Assembly (NCBI RefSeq): GCF_900104695.1
Contig: NZ_FNSW01000001.1
Span: 1,178,001-1,242,000 of the forward strand
Direction of reading: 5' to 3'
Length of the DNA: 64,000 nucleotides
Source of the DNA: Paenibacillus sp. GP183
GTDB taxonomy: Bacteria; Bacillota; Bacilli; Paenibacillales; NBRC-103111
A program made the position numbers and the translations under genes. Of this stretch, positions 17,365 through 24,488 are shown in pieces; within the stretch, counting starts at the first letter, position 1, and every line of letters starts with the position of its first letter. Under the pieces are notes generated by a model, which searched no databases, was not told the DNA's origin, and worked only from the letters and a program-made list of their open reading frames with translations.

Positions 17365-18452
17365 CAGACGAGTGCTCCTTTGAGTTGGTTAGCTTCGAAA
17401 GCTTGCATCAACTGGTCAGGAAAAATGCCGCCTGTAAAAAAAGGCTCCAGTGAATGGACAGTCTTCCATTCTGGCATATAGGGCAGATAACCGCTCAAAA
17501 CAATGTCGGCAGACCCAAAATCGTTTTGTATGGTTCCCGTGTATTTATTGAGAACAAAATGTATGCCGCTCTGAACTCCAAACGATTTCATAACAGCCTT
17601 TGTTTTATGCAGACAATTCAGTTCATCCAAAACGAGCCACAGCGTAATATCGCTTAACTTCAAAGCCTGACTGATTCTTACATGCAGCGAAGCCTCCAAG
17701 TCAATGATGATAAAATCATAGCTGTCCATTGCAACTAAAGCCTCAATCAGATGACGTGTTTCTTCTGCGCTCATTTCTTGAGCCTCTCTTAAGAGATGGC
17801 AAGGGGATAGAAAATCAATGCCCAGCCGAAGATCTTGTTTAATAAACATTCCAAGCTTGCTATTTAGCTGCTCAGGCATACTTTTCACAAAATAGAGAAT
17901 CCGTGAAAAGTGCTGGGGATCTGCCCCCTGTAACAAATGAAATGCGAAGCTGGGCGCCTCCAGACTGAGAAAAAGCACTTTTTTGCCGCGAAAAGCAAGT
18001 TCTCTGGCTAAATGAACAGCTGACAAGGTCTTGCCGCAATTACCAATTGCTGAATAAAGCGAAACTATTTTAGTGGTATTCTTGGATGGAGTAGAGTGAA
18101 GCCTGTGTTTATCCTGATAAAAGTCAAGGATTCGCGACAGCAGTTGCTGTAAAGATTGAAACCGATATACAGCTGGAACATCCGGATCGATTAATTCATC
18201 CGCCAGTAGAATGTTGCTTATAGACAGCATACAAAGACGTTCTTTGTACTTCTCACATTCAGGAAGAAAAGATTCTGAAGCAAGTAAAATGCAGAAATCA
18301 CTAATTGTTTCAAGCAGTCTGTCTACATATTCCGTTTTTGTAAATAGCTTGGGCTGTATCCTTTCCTCGAACTTAGACGACTTGATAAACGCAGCCAGCC
18401 GCTCCGCATAAAAATGGTCCTCGTCGAGCAGCAGCAGTTGAATTTTTGCCAT
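17364..18452 (-). CDS. CpaE/TadZ-like ParA-fold protein with receiver-like N-terminus
   Basis: 362 residues. The first 120 residues form a receiver-like domain (KIQLLLLDEDHFYAERLAAF) that keeps the acidic cluster DED but lacks a clear phosphorylation pocket. Residues about 128-345 are a MinD/ParA-like domain with P-loop SAIGNCGKTLSAVHLA, so here the Lys and Thr of Walker A are kept, and a Walker B-like DFIIIDLEAS. Family members position Tad machinery at the pole. ATG 18452 follows AAGGAGG 5 bases away; a longer frame to 18515 has no such site and overlaps the micro-peptide gene. Confidence 0.8.
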   Translation of the reverse strand: MAKIQLLLLDEDHFYAERLAAFIKSSKFEERIQPKLFTKTEYVDRLLETISDFCILLASESFLPECEKYKERLCMLSISNILLADELIDPDVPAVYRFQSLQQLLSRILDFYQDKHRLHSTPSKNTTKIVSLYSAIGNCGKTLSAVHLARELAFRGKKVLFLSLEAPSFAFHLLQGADPQHFSRILYFVKSMPEQLNSKLGMFIKQDLRLGIDFLSPCHLLREAQEMSAEETRHLIEALVAMDSYDFIIIDLEASLHVRISQALKLSDITLWLVLDELNCLHKTKAVMKSFGVQSGIHFVLNKYTGTIQNDFGSADIVLSGYLPYMPEWKTVHSLEPFFTGGIFPDQLMQAFEANQLKGALV

Positions 18453-18507
18453 AATAACCTCCTTAGAGTTTTGCTTTAGCAAAACTAACTTCGTAAGCAT
18501 AGTCTTT

Positions 18508-18600
18508 CTACGCAAATGTGAGATATAGTCCGCTAGCTAATAAAAATGCACCCATCACAGCCGTTACAGCAGCAATTCGGATTATTAGAGTTCTGTTCAT
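18508..18600 (-). CDS. 30-residue single-helix membrane peptide, first gene of the Tad operon
   Basis: The frame MNRTLIIRIAAVTAVMGAFL continues LASGLYLTFA and stops. It has a basic N-terminus and one membrane helix with small residues (A, G, S). A strong GGGGAGG ribosome site lies 11 bases upstream, and the leader promoter and terminator point at it. It ends 55 bases before the CpaE-like start. Function unknown; candidates are a leader peptide for operon control, or a small membrane partner of the platform. Confidence comes from the ribosome site and context rather than from homology. Confidence 0.55.
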   Translation of the reverse strand: MNRTLIIRIAAVTAVMGAFLLASGLYLTFA

Positions 18601-18624
18601 GCATCCATCAACCTCCCCGGGACA

Positions 18625-18673
18625 CAAAAAAAGCACTCGCCGACTCAGAGAATCTCTGAAATCAGCGGTGCTT
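18625..18673 (-). terminator. Leader terminator (attenuator) before the Tad operon
   Basis: Minus-strand AAGCACCGC pairs with GCG-A-GTGCTT (one bulged A), enclosing an inner CAGAG/CTCTG hairpin, and is followed by seven Ts. It lies only about 20 bases before the ribosome site of the first Tad gene and downstream of a strong promoter. An alternative hairpin AGCGG-AAGCA-CCGCT (18664-18678) would use the same 5' arm and prevent it. Confidence 0.75.
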
Positions 18674-18677
18674 CCGC

Positions 18678-18697
18678 TTATGTATTTTTATGTATTT
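18678..18697 (-). repeat. Tandem 10-bp repeat in the Tad leader
   Basis: Two exact, adjacent copies of AAATACATAA (minus strand) lie just after the predicted transcription start, before the attenuator hairpin. This spacing suits an RNA- or DNA-binding regulator. Confidence 0.6.
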
Positions 18698-18711
18698 GTT
18701 CAATTGATGAA

Positions 18712-18739
18712 ATTATATCATAACGATCACATTATTCAA
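18712..18739 (-). promoter_or_regulatory. SigA-type promoter of the Tad operon
   Basis: Minus-strand TTGAAT (18734-18739) and a perfect TATAAT (18712-18717) are separated by 16 bases. The -35 element overlaps the stop codon of the kinase gene. Transcription should start near 18705. Confidence 0.75.
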
Positions 18740-20390
18740 CCTTTTTTTGTAAATTAAATCTGGAAAATAAATTCTTAGGTCTTGCTTCGCTACGGATAAG
18801 TTTCTCTTCTGGAATCAGCTCTCGAAGCAAAGGGTGTAATGCAGCTCTCAGCTTATCCAAAACCGCAGGTTGATCCTGAATGAATTCTCCTTTCCAAAGG
18901 CAGCGCACAACGTTTTCAAACGGAAGCTCCGGCAAGGTGCAAATAACAGGACCTGGAAGAGACTCCTGCCATTCCTTACGGATGCCTGAAGGTATTTCTT
19001 TGTTGGCGATGTAACGCACCGATTTGCCTCTTGCTTGATAATCGATCAGCTGCTTAAGGCGTGAGCGCGAGCTGAGCCTATTGATTTTAGCCGGTGAGGC
19101 ATCGAGCACGATGATGATTTCATCTGCACTTTGGCAGAGTTCTTGAACCGAGGGCTCCCCCCAGCCTGTTGAAATATCCCAGATGACGATAGGCTTGGTC
19201 ATGGAATAGAGCAGCTTGAAGGTATCCGCTGGAGTCCAGGTGCCCGAGAAGCCATCGAGATGAATGGGAATCCAGGTGGTTAAGCCATTCTCCCAAGTCG
19301 GCTGATGCAATAAGCTTCCTGCACTAGCCGCAGCATCTGAAGCAAACGTATAAGACGGCGGAGCTTTGGCATCTCCAAAAAGGAGCATGTACAAGTCTGG
19401 CTCATTCGTGGGCTGTTCAACCAAGGCTTGAGGAACTCCGCAGGCATGAAGCACACGGGCGATGGTAACGGCCGTGAAAGTAGATCCAACGCCTGCATAC
19501 AAACCGCCAACGACAATTAATTTGCGTGGGATAGAGGCAGGCGTGTTTGGTAATCCCAAGGCAGACGATCGAGCCGCTGGCTTATTGGGGTTAGACGCAA
19601 GCGGCGCCAACCGGTGCTGCACTTCCAGGGCCGACTGGCAGCGGTCCTGCGGATTGTCGTGCAGCAGCATCTGCACGGTGTCGGTCAGGGACTGCGGCAG
19701 GTCAGGACGCAGCTTGGCCAGCGGGATTTGAGTGATGTACATATACTGGCCTCTGCTTAGCAAGTAATACATCATCGCTCCAAGCGTGTAGAGGTCCGAA
19801 CGGGCATCCGTTTGCGCTGAGGCCAGCTGTTCAGGGGCAGCAAACCCGATGGTGCCGAGCTGCAGCGTATCCGCATTCTTCCCCAGCGTGAAATGTCGGG
19901 CTACGCCAAAATCAATCAGCCTTACACGATCATGCTCATTGATCATTACATTCGAAGGCTTGAGATCGCGATAAATGATCGCTTTTGGACGAAACGAGTG
20001 CAGATAATGAAAAAGCTCGCAAAGCTGCAGCGAATAGTGGACGACTCGATCAACTGAAAGCTCACGGCTGCTGCGTTCAAATAGATCATGCAAGGTAGGT
20101 CCCTGAATATAATCCATAACCAAATAAGCAAAACCGCCCACATCCGACGCAAAATAATCCACCAGCTGCGGCAGCTGAGGATGCTGGAGTTGAGCCAACA
20201 TTTCAGCTTCTTCGAGAAAGATCTGCACATCAGTACCTACATGCAGGCACTCCTTTACAGCCCATCTCTTTCCTTTGAGCTTCAAATCCTCAGCCAAAAA
20301 AACACGGCCCATCCCTCCTTGACCCAGCAAGGAAACAATCCGATATCTTCCTCCTAACGTATCTCCTTCATCAATATGTTTAAACTCCAC
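18732..20390 (-). CDS. Ser/Thr protein kinase fused to a TadZ-like P-loop domain
   Basis: 552 residues. Residues 12-265 form a Hanks-type kinase: Gly loop GQGGMG (23-28), Lys46 in AVKE, catalytic YRDLKPSN (Asp142), DFG (160-162) and APE (185-187). After a Pro-rich linker, residues 290-500 form a MinD/ParA-like domain whose P-loop GGLYAGVGSTFT (295-306) lacks the Walker A lysine, as in TadZ proteins; it also has IVIWDIS and IIIVLDASPAK. I see no membrane segment or PASTA repeats. GTG start; the nearest ribosome site (AGGGGG) lies inside an upstream terminator stem. Probably phosphorylates Tad proteins that are read by the FHA protein. Confidence 0.85.
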   Translation of the reverse strand: MEFKHIDEGDTLGGRYRIVSLLGQGGMGRVFLAEDLKLKGKRWAVKECLHVGTDVQIFLEEAEMLAQLQHPQLPQLVDYFASDVGGFAYLVMDYIQGPTLHDLFERSSRELSVDRVVHYSLQLCELFHYLHSFRPKAIIYRDLKPSNVMINEHDRVRLIDFGVARHFTLGKNADTLQLGTIGFAAPEQLASAQTDARSDLYTLGAMMYYLLSRGQYMYITQIPLAKLRPDLPQSLTDTVQMLLHDNPQDRCQSALEVQHRLAPLASNPNKPAARSSALGLPNTPASIPRKLIVVGGLYAGVGSTFTAVTIARVLHACGVPQALVEQPTNEPDLYMLLFGDAKAPPSYTFASDAAASAGSLLHQPTWENGLTTWIPIHLDGFSGTWTPADTFKLLYSMTKPIVIWDISTGWGEPSVQELCQSADEIIIVLDASPAKINRLSSRSRLKQLIDYQARGKSVRYIANKEIPSGIRKEWQESLPGPVICTLPELPFENVVRCLWKGEFIQDQPAVLDKLRAALHPLLRELIPEEKLIRSEARPKNLFSRFNLQKKVE

Positions 20391-20446
20391 AATAAAAAAA
20401 TCGCCCCCTACAGGTAAGAATTACCTAAAGTATAAGGGAACGATTT
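20391..20446 (-). terminator. Rho-independent terminator overlapping the kinase leader
   Basis: Outer stem AAATCG/CGATTT plus CCC/GGG, inner stem AGGTAA/TTACCT, then TTTTTTTATT on the minus strand. It ends the methyltransferase transcript. Its 3' arm contains the AGGGGG ribosome site of the kinase gene, and its 5' arm contains a TATACT that could be a -10 element for the kinase. Confidence 0.7.
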
Positions 20447-20463
20447 ATTAAAATCCATATATT

Positions 20464-21498
20464 TCATAAAATGGTTGACTTAATCAGATACAAAGTCAGC
20501 TCCTCGCGATTATGAAACAACTGCTTGGCTTGCACCAAGTGCAGCTGCGATTCAAAAGCTTGCAGCAGTTCTTTAACCGTTTGAAAAGGCTTCTTGTGCA
20601 TCAATTTCACCGTGATAATGGCAGTTCCGCCCTGCTTCAGAGCATAGAGCAGATCGGCTACAAGCCGGCCCATTTGCCTTGGGCTCCAGCTCATATCGCA
20701 AACAAGCAGATCGAATTCCTCATCTCGCAGCTTTACATCGCCGGCATTCTTTTTATGAAAAGTCAGCTTGGGATTACTGATCAGACTGGGATGCATGCTC
20801 GCTGGATCAATCGCGGTTACCTTCAATCCTTTTTCCAATAAAAAAGAAGTCCAACCTCCCGGCGCAGCCCCGATATCGAGAGCATTCTTATAGGAGCCGA
20901 AATCGAGGCCAAAACGCTGCTCCGCTTCCAATAGCTTGAATTTCGCCCGCGATATTTGGTCCTCTTCTTTATGAAAACGAATAGCCCCGCCGGACCAATC
21001 CGATAGATTATCCTCCGGGCGGGAAGTCCCGATATACACCTTCTCGGCTGTCACATATACAGAAACGATGCGGTCGGCATCTTTGACCACCGGTTCCGCA
21101 CCAAAGTGCGATGCGAATAACTGATCCATAGCCGATTTTACGGCAATAGGCGCATATGGCGCCCCAGATCCCTCTTCTTTGCGTACTTGCACTGCTATCT
21201 TTTCCCCGGCCTCAAAGGAAGCATGTTCCTTCAGCCATTGAACCAGCTCGCTCAAATCCGCTTCAGAACGTGAACTCTCCAAAACATGATCAACCGGCTG
21301 CATATGCCTCAGAAACATAGGCTCTTGCTGTCTGATCAAACGAGCAGCTTCTTCGACCGAAACCGGGAGTTCAAAAATGAAAACCTCGGTCGGTACCAAA
21401 AGCGTAAACCGCGCATTCGGAAATAATCGCTTAATCTCTTCTTGCGCATATTGGGCAAAGCCATGATTGGATGTTCCTATAAATCGGGAAATGTTCAT
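20464..21498 (-). CDS. FtsJ/RlmM-type SAM-dependent RNA methyltransferase
   Basis: 344 residues. N-terminal THUMP-like region (1-170), then a Rossmann methyltransferase with motif I ALDIGAAPGGWTSFLL, acidic motif VTAIDPASM, LLVCDMSWSP and ITVKLM. Lys in RAKFKLLEAE, Asp in CDMS, Lys in VKLM and the late Glu in REELTLYLI could form the K-D-K-E tetrad of 2'-O-ribose methyltransferases. This resembles the RlmM group acting on 23S rRNA, though the exact target is unknown. The ATG overlaps the stop of the ABC ATPase gene (ATGA), so the two are translationally coupled. Confidence 0.8.
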   Translation of the reverse strand: MNISRFIGTSNHGFAQYAQEEIKRLFPNARFTLLVPTEVFIFELPVSVEEAARLIRQQEPMFLRHMQPVDHVLESSRSEADLSELVQWLKEHASFEAGEKIAVQVRKEEGSGAPYAPIAVKSAMDQLFASHFGAEPVVKDADRIVSVYVTAEKVYIGTSRPEDNLSDWSGGAIRFHKEEDQISRAKFKLLEAEQRFGLDFGSYKNALDIGAAPGGWTSFLLEKGLKVTAIDPASMHPSLISNPKLTFHKKNAGDVKLRDEEFDLLVCDMSWSPRQMGRLVADLLYALKQGGTAIITVKLMHKKPFQTVKELLQAFESQLHLVQAKQLFHNREELTLYLIKSTIL

Positions 21499-22265
21499 GC
21501 TGGCAGCACCTTGATCCATGGACGGTCTTGAAACCATTCAAGCTCGATAGGAACCTCAAAGGTTTGATAAATATTTTCAGTGGTAAGCACCTCACGTTTG
21601 GGCCCAGCCGCAATCAATTTGCCGTTATCAATCAGCGCAACATGGGTGAACAGCGGGATAATTTCTTCAATATGATGAGTCACATAGATGACCGTTATTT
21701 TCTCTTTGCTCAGTTCATTAATGTCATTAAGTAATCGCTCGCGCTCATATAAATCCAGGCCGGAAGCCGGTTCATCCATAATTAAAATATCCGGACTCAT
21801 CATCAAAGCTCGGGCCAGCATCACCTTTTTGCGTTCACCCTGCGAAAGTGTTCCGAGCGGTTGATCCTTGAGATGCGCAATCCTTACACGCTCCAGCATG
21901 CGAACCGCTTTTGCCTTAACCTCGTCAGGTATTTCCTCGTAAAATCTCAGAAACGCATATTCACCCGTGGCTACAACTTCCCAAACCGGATCAGAGAGAT
22001 TCAGCTTTTCAAACAAGGATTGGCTGATATAGCCTATTTGCTTGCGCACAGCTCTAACATCGCACTGGCCATACACATTGCCCAGCACTTCAACTTTTCC
22101 CCTGCTTGGAAATTCATATCCGTTCATCATTTCCAGGAGCGTCGTCTTGCCGGAGCCGTTCTTCCCCAGAATGACCCAATGCTCTCCCGCTTCAACATGC
22201 AAATTGACATCGTCCAGAATATGGCGTTCTTCGCGAATAAATGAAATATGGCTTAAGTGAATCAT
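21495..22265 (-). CDS. ABC transporter ATP-binding protein (YlmA/ModF-like)
   Basis: 256 residues: Walker A GKNGSGKTTLLEMM, Q-loop IGYISQS, signature LSQGERKKVMLARAL, Walker B ILIMDEPASGLD, and H-loop VTHHIEE. Complete ATPase, but no permease or binding protein gene is nearby, so it may serve a distant permease or a non-transport role. Ribosome site AGGAGAGGG. Coupled to the downstream RNA methyltransferase by a 4-base overlap, which is an unusual pairing. Confidence 0.88.
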   Translation of the reverse strand: MIHLSHISFIREERHILDDVNLHVEAGEHWVILGKNGSGKTTLLEMMNGYEFPSRGKVEVLGNVYGQCDVRAVRKQIGYISQSLFEKLNLSDPVWEVVATGEYAFLRFYEEIPDEVKAKAVRMLERVRIAHLKDQPLGTLSQGERKKVMLARALMMSPDILIMDEPASGLDLYERERLLNDINELSKEKITVIYVTHHIEEIIPLFTHVALIDNGKLIAAGPKREVLTTENIYQTFEVPIELEWFQDRPWIKVLPA

Positions 22266-22289
22266 ATGGTCTTAACCCTCTCCTATTAT

Positions 22290-22631
22290 CTATGTATAAG
22301 TCTCTTGAGCAATTTGCTTTATCCTTGACTCGGGCACTGGTGTCTGATAAAGCTGAACATCTTCGGGTTTAGCAATGATTAACATTTCGTACATCCGTTT
22401 TCTAGCGGGAAGGCTTGAGGAATGCAGATAAATCTCTTTGGCGAATTTCTTATGCCGGATCATCCAGTTCACCACCTCGTCGCCATTCTTTTGATTCCAG
22501 CCGAGATCATGGTCCAGAGAAAGCACCTGGATTTCAAATTCCTGCAGCAGCAAAATGCACTGCTCAGCGTTATTTGCCGAGGTAAAGCCTCGCGGGCATG
22601 GACGCATATCATCCAAGTAAACGTGAATCAT
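22290..22631 (-). CDS. cREC (cyclic-phosphate processing receiver-like) domain protein
   Basis: 113-residue protein consisting of one small receiver-like alpha/beta domain: IHVYLDDMRPCPRGF at the start, VLSLDHDLGWN in the middle and IYLHSSSLPARKRM near the end. The conserved Asp-Asp-x-Arg-x-x-P and LDHDLG patterns fit the cREC family, which comparative genomics has linked to RNA or cyclic-phosphate processing and repair. No HTH or output domain is attached. ATG 22631 is used; a TTG 21 bases earlier is an alternative. It sits between an ABC ATPase gene and endonuclease IV. Confidence 0.7.
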   Translation of the reverse strand: MIHVYLDDMRPCPRGFTSANNAEQCILLLQEFEIQVLSLDHDLGWNQKNGDEVVNWMIRHKKFAKEIYLHSSSLPARKRMYEMLIIAKPEDVQLYQTPVPESRIKQIAQETYT

Positions 22632-22664
22632 GACTCCGGTTTCTCCTCTCAAAGTGGTTAGGGC

Positions 22665-23504
22665 TTATGCTGTCCCTGCGGCAAGAGATTGTACAAGGGC
22701 AATTTCAGTCTGATGGCCCCCATGCTCGGCAGGCTCTGTTTCCAGAACAACAGGAATCCCGCGCAAATAAGGAGAAGCAAGCAGCATACGGAAGGCGTTC
22801 AGTCCAACTTGACCTTGTCCGATATTCGCATGACGATCGCGGCGTGAGCCAAAAGGATGCAGTGAATCATTCAAGTGAACGGCCTTTAAATGCTGAAAAT
22901 AACCGAGCTTCTCGCCATTTTCCTCAAAGCGCTTCCAAAGCGATTCACTCCAAATACCACCGGCAAAAGCATGGCACGTATCGAAGCAAAATCCAATCCG
23001 CTCCTGCACAGCACACAGTGAACGAACCTGGACGAGCTCTTCTAGCGTGGTTCCCATACCTGTACCTTCACCGGCTTGATTTTCAAGTAAAACCAGTGAA
23101 TTCCCTTTCCAATCCATTAATGCTTCATTCAGTAATTGTATAATATTTTTGTACCCTTGCAAGAGGTCTTTTCCATGATATTTGCCAAAATGCACAACAA
23201 GGCCAACAGAGCCGCATGCTTCCGTGATTTCAAGAGCATTCATCAGCACCGCCCGCATCAATGGTCGATCTTCTTCGTCTACTGCGAGATTCAGTGGATA
23301 GGGAGAATGCCCAATGGATAGCAGGCCCTTTTCCTTGCTGAAGTCTGCACAGCTATGAGTGTCTTGGGTATTCCATTTTGTTTTAAGCGCCAAGCTTCTT
23401 GGATTTTTGGGGAAATATTGAAAAGCCCCTGCTCCCATACCGAAAGCTGCGTGGGCCGCTCCCTCGTAGCTCCCTCTTGTACTCACATGAGATCCGATGT
23501 GCAT
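22665..23504 (-). CDS. nfo: Deoxyribonuclease IV (AP endonuclease, Nfo)
   Basis: 279-residue TIM-barrel enzyme that cuts 5' of abasic sites in base excision repair. The metal-ligand motifs of the family appear in order: IGSHVS at the start, VVHFGKYHGKD (His), LLENQAGEGTGMGTTLEEL (Glu), FCFDTCHAFAGG (Asp, His), AVHLNDS (His), RRDRHANIGQG (Asp, His) and VLETEP (Glu). Three-metal centre intact; length standard. Strong AAGGAGTG site. It directly precedes, on the same strand, the small cREC gene, and follows the Fpg glycosylase gene, so two base-excision enzymes are adjacent. Confidence 0.92.
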   Translation of the reverse strand: MHIGSHVSTRGSYEGAAHAAFGMGAGAFQYFPKNPRSLALKTKWNTQDTHSCADFSKEKGLLSIGHSPYPLNLAVDEEDRPLMRAVLMNALEITEACGSVGLVVHFGKYHGKDLLQGYKNIIQLLNEALMDWKGNSLVLLENQAGEGTGMGTTLEELVQVRSLCAVQERIGFCFDTCHAFAGGIWSESLWKRFEENGEKLGYFQHLKAVHLNDSLHPFGSRRDRHANIGQGQVGLNAFRMLLASPYLRGIPVVLETEPAEHGGHQTEIALVQSLAAGTA

Positions 23505-23519
23505 GCTTTTGTCACTCCT

Positions 23520-24326
23520 TTACCTCTGACAATTCGAGCAGTAAAAGCATTTTTTCGCGGACAATTCCCTCTTGATCAGAGGGTGGCCGCAGCGTGCACA
23601 GGGCTCGCCTTCGCGATCATACACCTTGCACATGGAATCGAACTGCCCGGTTACCTTATCGCCAGCAAACAAAGGCTCCATGTAACCGCCATATCTAATC
23701 GCCTCTTTCAGCACACTTTGCATGGACTCATAAAGCTGAACCTGTTCAGTGGGGTTAAGCGAATTCGCTCTTCTCGCAGGGAGTAGCCGGGCATCAAAAC
23801 AGATTTCATCCGAATAACAGTTGCCTATACCGGATAAAAAGCCTTGATCGACCAGGGTCACCTTTAAATTCGTTGTTTTGGCGGATATTCGCGTTTTAAA
23901 ATCAGGGAGCTTAAAACCTCGATCAAGCGGCTCAGGACCAAGCTTTTCCAAAAGACCATCGACCTCATCCACCGTATGCACATGCAAATAACCAAGTCGA
24001 AGACCGATAAAATATAGTTGCTTGTCACCAAAGCTAAGAGTAACCTGAACGGTACGGTCGGGTTTGTCTGCCTCAGACCCAAAAAACATCGAGCCGCCAA
24101 GCATCAGATGAAGCAGCAGGATCTTGCCGCTGGATAAATGAAACAAGATATGCTTCGCTCTTCGTTCTATATCCTTGATGCTGGTGCCGATCACTTCTCT
24201 AGCAAAAAGCTCAGGGGCCACATTTAAAGATTTTGGCCGCTCAATGTCAACAGCAGTTATCTTTTTACCATGGATCAATGGATGCAGCTGCTTTTTGTAG
24301 TTTTCCATTTCAGGCAGTTCCGGCAT
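23520..24326 (-). CDS. mutM: Fpg/Nei family DNA glycosylase
   Basis: 268 residues starting PELPEMENYKK after the initiator Met. The N-terminal Pro is the Schiff-base nucleophile and the next Glu the proton donor. A central helix-two-turn-helix region is followed by a C-terminal zinc finger (CARC, CFYC). The PELPEMENY variant is common in Bacillales and may act as Fpg (8-oxoguanine) or Nei-like (oxidised pyrimidines). The start must be ATG 24326 because the catalytic Pro has to be residue 2; GGGGAG precedes it. Nfo follows 15 bases downstream, giving a glycosylase/AP endonuclease pair. Confidence 0.88.
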   Translation of the reverse strand: MPELPEMENYKKQLHPLIHGKKITAVDIERPKSLNVAPELFAREVIGTSIKDIERRAKHILFHLSSGKILLLHLMLGGSMFFGSEADKPDRTVQVTLSFGDKQLYFIGLRLGYLHVHTVDEVDGLLEKLGPEPLDRGFKLPDFKTRISAKTTNLKVTLVDQGFLSGIGNCYSDEICFDARLLPARRANSLNPTEQVQLYESMQSVLKEAIRYGGYMEPLFAGDKVTGQFDSMCKVYDREGEPCARCGHPLIKRELSAKKCFYCSNCQR

Positions 24327-24488
24327 TGCAGTCCACTCCCCATGTCTGATTTTGGTAATTGATTCTGTTATATCCATTCCAGGGCAATGTTATAAGTGTA
24401 CCCATCAATCAACCATGATACCTAATTAACCACAAGCCAAAATGAGTGAATCGTTATGAAAATCAACAGACTTTGATCGATATCATGC

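Noticed and set aside
18625-18697. c-di-GMP (GEMM) riboswitch in the Tad leader
   Set aside because: Too short and lacks the GEMM core; the resemblance of the terminator to a tracrRNA-type stem is superficial.
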